Source: Sediminicola sp035798135
GTDB taxonomy: Bacteria; Bacteroidota; Bacteroidia; Flavobacteriales; Flavobacteriaceae
Reading direction: 5' to 3'
Assembly (NCBI GenBank): GCA_035798135.1
Contig: JAPFBR010000007.1
Coordinates: 62,001 to 126,000 of the forward strand
Length of the DNA: 64,000 bases
The notes beneath the pieces are model-generated. The model saw nothing but the letters and a program-made list of their open reading frames with translations, was not told the DNA's origin and ran no database searches. The position numbers and the translations under genes are program-made. Of the stretch, positions 59,934 through 64,000 are shown in pieces. Each line of letters starts with the position of its first letter. Position 1 is the first letter of the stretch.

Positions 59934-60515
59934 TTACTTTTCAAAGATAAAGAACAGTTCTTTATCTTTTCGCGGTTGGATGGAATTATAGGCCCTCTCC
60001 AATACTTTTATACGGAAAGAGTGTTTAAAAAGGGTCTCATATTCTTTTTTGCTACCTCCAAATGGGGGACCAGCCTTGGTTAAAGGAAAATCAAAGAACA
60101 AGCCTACAATTTTTCCTCCAGGTCGTAAGAGCGCTGACATTTTTTGAACGTAAGCTGTTCGAAGTTCGGGACGTAAGGCACAAAAAAAAGTTTGTTCCAG
60201 AACAAGGTCAAAATCGGTATATGACAATTCAAAGAAGTCTGCTTGTTTCAATCTGTCCTTTGGGAAGTCGGGGCATTCTGTTTCAAGGCGTTTTAAAGGT
60301 TGTTCGGCCAGATCAACCACATACACGTTTTTAAATCCCAATTGGTGTAAATAGGCTACTTCGTACCCATGACCTGCCCCGGGGACCAAAATTCTGATCT
60401 CCTTGTCCTTTAGCTGGTCAATATATGTTTTTAATGGAGTGGAGATGTAACCAATGTCCCATTTTAATTCGCCATTTTTATATTTCTCCTCCCAAAAGTT
60501 TTTAGTCAGTTTCAT
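59934..60515 (-). CDS. TPMT-like SAM-dependent methyltransferase
   Basis: 193 residues from the ATG at 60515. SAM motif ILVPGAGHGYEVAYL and the LEQTFFCALRP region place it in the thiopurine-S-methyltransferase family. The bacterial forms methylate thiol or selenium/tellurium compounds or inorganic ions. It overlaps the S4 protein by 14 bp. Confidence 0.85.
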   Translation of the reverse strand: MKLTKNFWEEKYKNGELKWDIGYISTPLKTYIDQLKDKEIRILVPGAGHGYEVAYLHQLGFKNVYVVDLAEQPLKRLETECPDFPKDRLKQADFFELSYTDFDLVLEQTFFCALRPELRTAYVQKMSALLRPGGKIVGLFFDFPLTKAGPPFGGSKKEYETLFKHSFRIKVLERAYNSIQPRKDKELFFIFEK

Positions 60516-60873
60516 CCTTATAATCATCTATATCCCTACGATCTTTTTTGGTAGGCCTGCCGGAACCCTTTTTACGGTAGTAGTCTTTGGCGTATTTCAA
60601 AAGGTCATTTTGGGCAAAGGCTTCCTTGGGGGTTGTGTCTACCCTGTAGAGATCCACAAGTTTTGCACCTACGCGACTAGGAGGGATATCAAGCACGGTA
60701 AACTCGTAATTGATCTGGTCCTTGCGAACCACAACTTTATCTGTGGCATATACTTCACGGGATGGTTTTACTGCCTGTCCGTTAATTTTAATATGTCCTT
60801 TTTTGCAAGCCTCTGTAGCTATGGATCTGGTCTTGAAATACCGAATGCTCCAAAGGAATTTATCTACCCGCAT
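60502..60873 (-). CDS. S4-domain RNA-binding protein (HslR-like)
   Basis: 123 residues. S4 fold MRVDKFLWSIRYFKTRSIATEACKKGHIKINGQAVKPS and a basic tail. HslR-type proteins bind 50S subunits with stalled peptidyl-tRNA. First gene of a three-gene unit with the methyltransferase and phosphoribosyltransferase. Confidence 0.9.
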   Translation of the reverse strand: MRVDKFLWSIRYFKTRSIATEACKKGHIKINGQAVKPSREVYATDKVVVRKDQINYEFTVLDIPPSRVGAKLVDLYRVDTTPKEAFAQNDLLKYAKDYYRKKGSGRPTKKDRRDIDDYKDETD

Positions 60874-60951
60874 AAACTATTGAAATTCTTTATTGATGTC
60901 TTCCGCAAAAATAAGGGAAAATTGTATCTTGCGACCCTTAAAAAGAGATTC

Positions 60952-61902
60952 ATGAGAGTAAACAGAATATTTTTGCTGTTTTTGTTGATAGGAATGGTAT
61001 GGTCCTGTAAAAAGGATGACGGGCCAAGTGTTGAATCCATACCACCAAGGGCTTTGGATGAGGTGATCTTGGAAAATGACGCAGCCATTAAGGAATTTTT
61101 GGAGACCCATTTTTACAATTACGAGGAGTTCGCCAATCCTACCGCGGAATTCAATTTTAAAATTAAGATAGATACTATCTCAGGGGATAATGCAGGGAAG
61201 ACTCCATTAATGCAACAAGTACAATCGGAAACGATTACCGTAAACAATGCCGATCTAGGTCTTGAAGTTGAGCAAAGTGTGGAACATACCTATTACTACC
61301 TGATAGCCAGGGAAGGAGAAGGGGAACGACCTACTATTGCAGATTCAACCTTTTTGAAATATGAAGGCTCCTTGTTGGATGGAACTGTTTTTGATGGGAC
61401 TACTAATTACTCATGGCAGTACCTACCATTTTTTCTAAGAGGCTATTCAAATGGGGTTAGTCAATTGAGGGCAGGAAACAATATAGTAGTCAATGAGGAT
61501 GGAACTTCAAGCATTACGAACAGTGGCGTAGGTCTGGTAATCATGCCTTCAGGCTTGGCCTATTATAATAGTGTAGGTGCAGGAAATATTCCACAATATT
61601 CTCCACTGATATTTAAATTGGATTTGGGATTGATGGTCGCCAATACCGATTATGACAACGATGGAATTCCTTCTATCCTGGAAGACTTAAACGGGGATGG
61701 CTATTTGACCAACGACAACACCGATAGGGAAGCGGAAGTAAAGGCGAGAACTGGTTTGATAGCCAACCATTTGGATGTTGATGATGATGGTGATGGCACC
61801 CCTACCAGAGAGGAAATCGTGATAGACGCCAATGGTAATATTACCTTCCCTGATACCGATGGGGATGGTATTCCTGATTACTTGGATAAAGACACTAAAT
61901 AG
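60952..61902 (+). CDS. FKBP-type isomerase-like lipoprotein with calcium-binding repeats
   Basis: 316 residues from the ATG at 60952 (the longer frame is unsupported and covers other genes). Lipobox VWSC (Cys 19). The FKBP domain (about 130-230) reads TFLKYEGSLLDGTVFDGTT and GLVIMPSGLAYYNSVGAGNIPQYSPLIFKLDL. The C-terminal third holds type-3-thrombospondin-like Asp-rich loops (DYDNDGIPS, DVDDDGDGTP, DTDGDGIPDYLD). It should act at the outer membrane surface or periplasm; catalysis is not proven since key aromatic residues differ. Confidence 0.85.
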   Translation: MRVNRIFLLFLLIGMVWSCKKDDGPSVESIPPRALDEVILENDAAIKEFLETHFYNYEEFANPTAEFNFKIKIDTISGDNAGKTPLMQQVQSETITVNNADLGLEVEQSVEHTYYYLIAREGEGERPTIADSTFLKYEGSLLDGTVFDGTTNYSWQYLPFFLRGYSNGVSQLRAGNNIVVNEDGTSSITNSGVGLVIMPSGLAYYNSVGAGNIPQYSPLIFKLDLGLMVANTDYDNDGIPSILEDLNGDGYLTNDNTDREAEVKARTGLIANHLDVDDDGDGTPTREEIVIDANGNITFPDTDGDGIPDYLDKDTK

Positions 61903-61922
61903 TATTAATATTAGTACTGTAT

Positions 61923-61960
61923 AAAAAAAAGCCCGCTACATGTAGCGGGCTTTTTTTTGA
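61923..61960. terminator. Bidirectional terminator between FKBP gene and outer-membrane barrel gene
   Basis: Perfect palindrome A8-GCCCGCTACA-TGTAGCGGGC-T8, suitable for both convergent genes. Confidence 0.9.
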
Positions 61961-61973
61961 TTTATAAGAATGA

Positions 61974-62558
61974 TTACATCTTAAAGGATAAGCTCAAGAT
62001 AAGTTGATCTGGTCTTGTGTCGATTCGATCTCCGGTAGGAGCGTTGTTGGCTGATAATACAGCGACTTCATTTTCACTGAAACCTCTTTCGTATCTCAGA
62101 TCCAATCCAAAATTGCCAAAGCTCAAACCAGCACCAATGTTCATCCCAACGGTAACGTCATTTTCCACATCACCAATGGTAACCCCATCAAAGTCGGTAT
62201 CCAAAATGTACTGAAGGGCAGGCCCTGCAAAAACGTTCAGAGGGCCAATGATGTTAACCCCTACAAGTAAGGGAGCATCCAATTTGCTCATGGCCAAACT
62301 ATTGTTTTCATAATCGGACTTCGTTTTGGTGTACATCAGTTCGGGTCTGAAATAGATTTTATCCCCAATTTTACCAAAAAAGCCCAAATGGTACCCTACA
62401 TTTCTGTCTGGATTATTGTAGGCCTGTTCGGCAGAATCAAAATAATCTCCGTTGCCGGCATAGTTAAGACCACCTTTGATACCAAATCCTGATCCACTTT
62501 GAGCGAATGCCGAGGCTCCTATCAAAGCAAAAACTGCTACTAAAAATGTTTTTTTCAT
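61974..62558 (-). CDS. Outer-membrane beta-barrel protein (porin family)
   Basis: 194 residues. Signal peptide ending GASAFAQ, then alternating strand pattern from GFGIKGGLNYAGNGD to a C-terminal FKM-like ending (LSLSFKM, hydrophobic last residue before stop). It is the OmpW/PorT-like eight-strand barrel size. The cargo or function is not clear. Convergent with the FKBP gene. Confidence 0.9.
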   Translation of the reverse strand: MKKTFLVAVFALIGASAFAQSGSGFGIKGGLNYAGNGDYFDSAEQAYNNPDRNVGYHLGFFGKIGDKIYFRPELMYTKTKSDYENNSLAMSKLDAPLLVGVNIIGPLNVFAGPALQYILDTDFDGVTIGDVENDVTVGMNIGAGLSFGNFGLDLRYERGFSENEVAVLSANNAPTGDRIDTRPDQLILSLSFKM

Positions 62559-62607
62559 AATGTGTTTTGTTTTGTGAATGTCATAGCTCCAATAAAGGTG
62601 CCAATCT

Positions 62608-63561
62608 CTATTTTCTTTTCAAAACTTTTACAACGGCATTTACTATAGCTTTATTGTCCAAGCCGTACTTTGCCATTAATTCTTCTGGAGGTCCGCTTTC
62701 ACCAAAAGTGTCGTTCGTGGCTATAAACTCCTGCGGTGCCGGGTGGTTCAAGGTTAGTGTCCTAGCAACACTCTCTCCCAATCCACCTAAGAAATTGTGC
62801 TCTTCACAGGTGACAACACATCCTGTTTTCTTCACAGATTTTAATATGGCCTCTTCGTCCAATGGTTTGATGGTATGTATATTGATCACTTCCGCTGAGA
62901 TCCCTTGGGCCTCCAATGCTTCTGCGGCAATAAGGGCTTCCCAAACCAAATGGCCGGTAGCGATGATGGTCACATCAGTACCCTCGCTGAGCATTAATGC
63001 TTTTCCTATTTCAAATTTCTGGTCGGCCTGGGTAAAGTTGGCTACTTTTGGTCTTCCGAACCTTAAATAAACTGGACCCTCATAATCAGCGATGGCTATT
63101 GTAGCCGCCTTGGTCTGGTTGTAGTCACATGGGTTGATGACCACCATGCCCGGAAGCATTTTCATAAGACCAATATCTTCCAATATTTGGTGGGTGGCTC
63201 CATCTTCCCCTAGGGTTACCCCTGCGTGGGAGGCACATATTTTTACATTTTTATCTGAATAGGCAATGGATTGTCTTATTTGATCGTAAACCCTTCCCGT
63301 GGAAAAGTTGGCAAAGGTACCGGTAAACGGTATTTTTCCGCCTATGGTCAATCCCGCTGCAATCCCCATCATATTGGCCTCAGCGATTCCTATCTGGAAA
63401 AAGCGCTCAGGATTCTCCTCTATAAATTTCTCCATTTTTAAAGAGCCGACCAAATCGGCACAAAGGGCAACTACATTAGGGTTTGTTCTGCCCAACTCTG
63501 TTAACCCGGCACCAAATCCGCTTCGTGTATCGTTTTTCCCTTGATCTATATATTTTTTCAT
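62608..63561 (-). CDS. Transketolase C-terminal subunit
   Basis: 317 residues. Pyrimidine-binding domain: EANMMGIAAGLTIGGKIPF and HAGVTLGEDGATHQILEDIGLMK, then the C-terminal transketolase domain. It pairs with the N-terminal subunit upstream (61-bp gap, same strand) to make the split transketolase of the pentose phosphate path. Confidence 0.9.
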   Translation of the reverse strand: MKKYIDQGKNDTRSGFGAGLTELGRTNPNVVALCADLVGSLKMEKFIEENPERFFQIGIAEANMMGIAAGLTIGGKIPFTGTFANFSTGRVYDQIRQSIAYSDKNVKICASHAGVTLGEDGATHQILEDIGLMKMLPGMVVINPCDYNQTKAATIAIADYEGPVYLRFGRPKVANFTQADQKFEIGKALMLSEGTDVTIIATGHLVWEALIAAEALEAQGISAEVINIHTIKPLDEEAILKSVKKTGCVVTCEEHNFLGGLGESVARTLTLNHPAPQEFIATNDTFGESGPPEELMAKYGLDNKAIVNAVVKVLKRK

Positions 63562-63622
63562 TTCTGTATTTCTTTAGTGTAAGGTCCTATGGACACTTGT
63601 TTGTATAGTGGTTTGGATAAGA

Positions 63623-64000
63623 TTAATAGTCGCCTAACGTTTCTGGGTTCTGTGCCAAGGCTGTCGCTAACTGTTCATCATTGGGTGCCTTCCCGTGCCA
63701 TGCATGGGTATACATCATAAAGTCGACCCCATGTCCCATAATGGTATGTAATAGAATACAAACAGGTTTTCCTTTACCCGTTCTGCTTTTGGCTTCTTTT
63801 AAGCCTTTCATGATAGCCTCTAGGTTATTACCTTCTTTTATTTCAAGAACATCCCATCCAAAAGCCTCAAATTTCATTTTTAGGTCACCCATGGGCATTA
63901 CGTCATTGGTTGCCCCATCTATTTGTTGGCCATTGTAATCGATGGTTGAAATGATATTATCGACTTTTTTTCCGGCGGCATACATAATGGCCTCCCAGTT
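63623..64000 (-). CDS. Transketolase N-terminal subunit (partial, right edge)
   Basis: The last 125 codons are present and the gene goes on past 64000. In this part are IDYNGQQIDGATNDVMPMGDLKMKFEAFGWDV and HTIMGHGVDFM, from the thiamine-diphosphate-binding domain of the N-terminal half. Together with the C-terminal subunit it forms one enzyme. A start codon is outside the window, so the internal ATG at 63985 is not the start. Confidence 0.9.
   Translation of the reverse strand, partial: NWEAIMYAAGKKVDNIISTIDYNGQQIDGATNDVMPMGDLKMKFEAFGWDVLEIKEGNNLEAIMKGLKEAKSRTGKGKPVCILLHTIMGHGVDFMMYTHAWHGKAPNDEQLATALAQNPETLGDY

Noticed and set aside
60454..60951. Long N-terminal extension of the FKBP ORF
   Set aside because: The first 166 codons lie over other-strand genes; the lipoprotein signal begins at 60952.

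Overview
The window reads as chromosome of a marine member of the Flavobacteriaceae (Bacteroidota). The AT-rich composition, Bacteroidota-type promoters (TTG, 17-19 bases, then TAnnTTTG), many lipoproteins, an outer-membrane beta-barrel protein and a myxol/saproxanthin-type carotenoid operon all point that way. The species cannot be named from the sequence alone.

Layout. 1-2.5 kb: edge of a ribosome-associated HPF/RaiA gene, a small ORF, a lipoprotein with cupredoxin-like halves, and palindromic intergenic repeats. 2.5-5.8 kb: a mannitol 2-dehydrogenase / NCS1-type permease operon. 6.2-16.3 kb: an accessory stretch of single minus-strand genes (M23 peptidase, CPBP protease, Crp-type regulator, M20 amidohydrolase, DoxX-like protein, acyltransferase, alkaline phosphatase, a DUF6544-like protein, an intradiol-dioxygenase-like lipoprotein). 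Two of these genes sit between the same two intergenic repeats, an arrangement that looks like gene cassettes. 16.3-31.8 kb: mostly small stress and small-molecule proteins (GNAT, MFS, SRPBCC, VOC, SnoaL, DUF1059), a dioxygenase-thioredoxin fusion, a PAS histidine kinase, a cold-shock protein, a J-domain/KTSC fusion and a beta-lactamase-fold hydrolase. One VOC/PhnB-like gene is a pseudogene.

32.1-37.9 kb (plus strand): two periplasmic peptidyl-prolyl isomerases, a MoxR ATPase and aconitase. 38-45.6 kb: carotenoid region. A minus-strand operon starts with a CarH-like B12-binding MerR regulator and continues crtI, crtB, crtZ, crtD and cruF. It converges on two TlpA-like thioredoxins (one without its cysteines) and a CrtA-like monooxygenase. 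45.8-49.1 kb: a 3-keto-sugar gene pair and a DadA-like oxidase. 49.3-50.0 kb: tRNA-Leu(GAG) followed by four tandem ~136-bp units, each with a copy of the tRNA 3' end, a terminator, and a segment antisense to the tRNA variable arm. I consider this the most unusual object in the window.

50.1-57.9 kb: a complete clade II nitrous-oxide reductase locus (cytochrome c, fasciclin lipoprotein, NosZ, then membrane protein, NosL, cupin, NosD, NosF, NosY) with a divergent Rrf2 regulator. A perfect FNR-like palindrome is centred close to -41 of the inferred nosZ-operon start. 58.2-64 kb: a response regulator, tRNA-Lys, shikimate kinase, a phosphoribosyltransferase, a methyltransferase, an S4 RNA-binding protein, an FKBP-type lipoprotein, an outer-membrane barrel and a split transketolase that runs off the right edge.

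Together the genes suggest an aerobic, pigmented, probably alga-associated heterotroph (mannitol use, 3-keto sugars) that can respire N2O when oxygen is low. All functional calls are from reading the sequence, with no database search.
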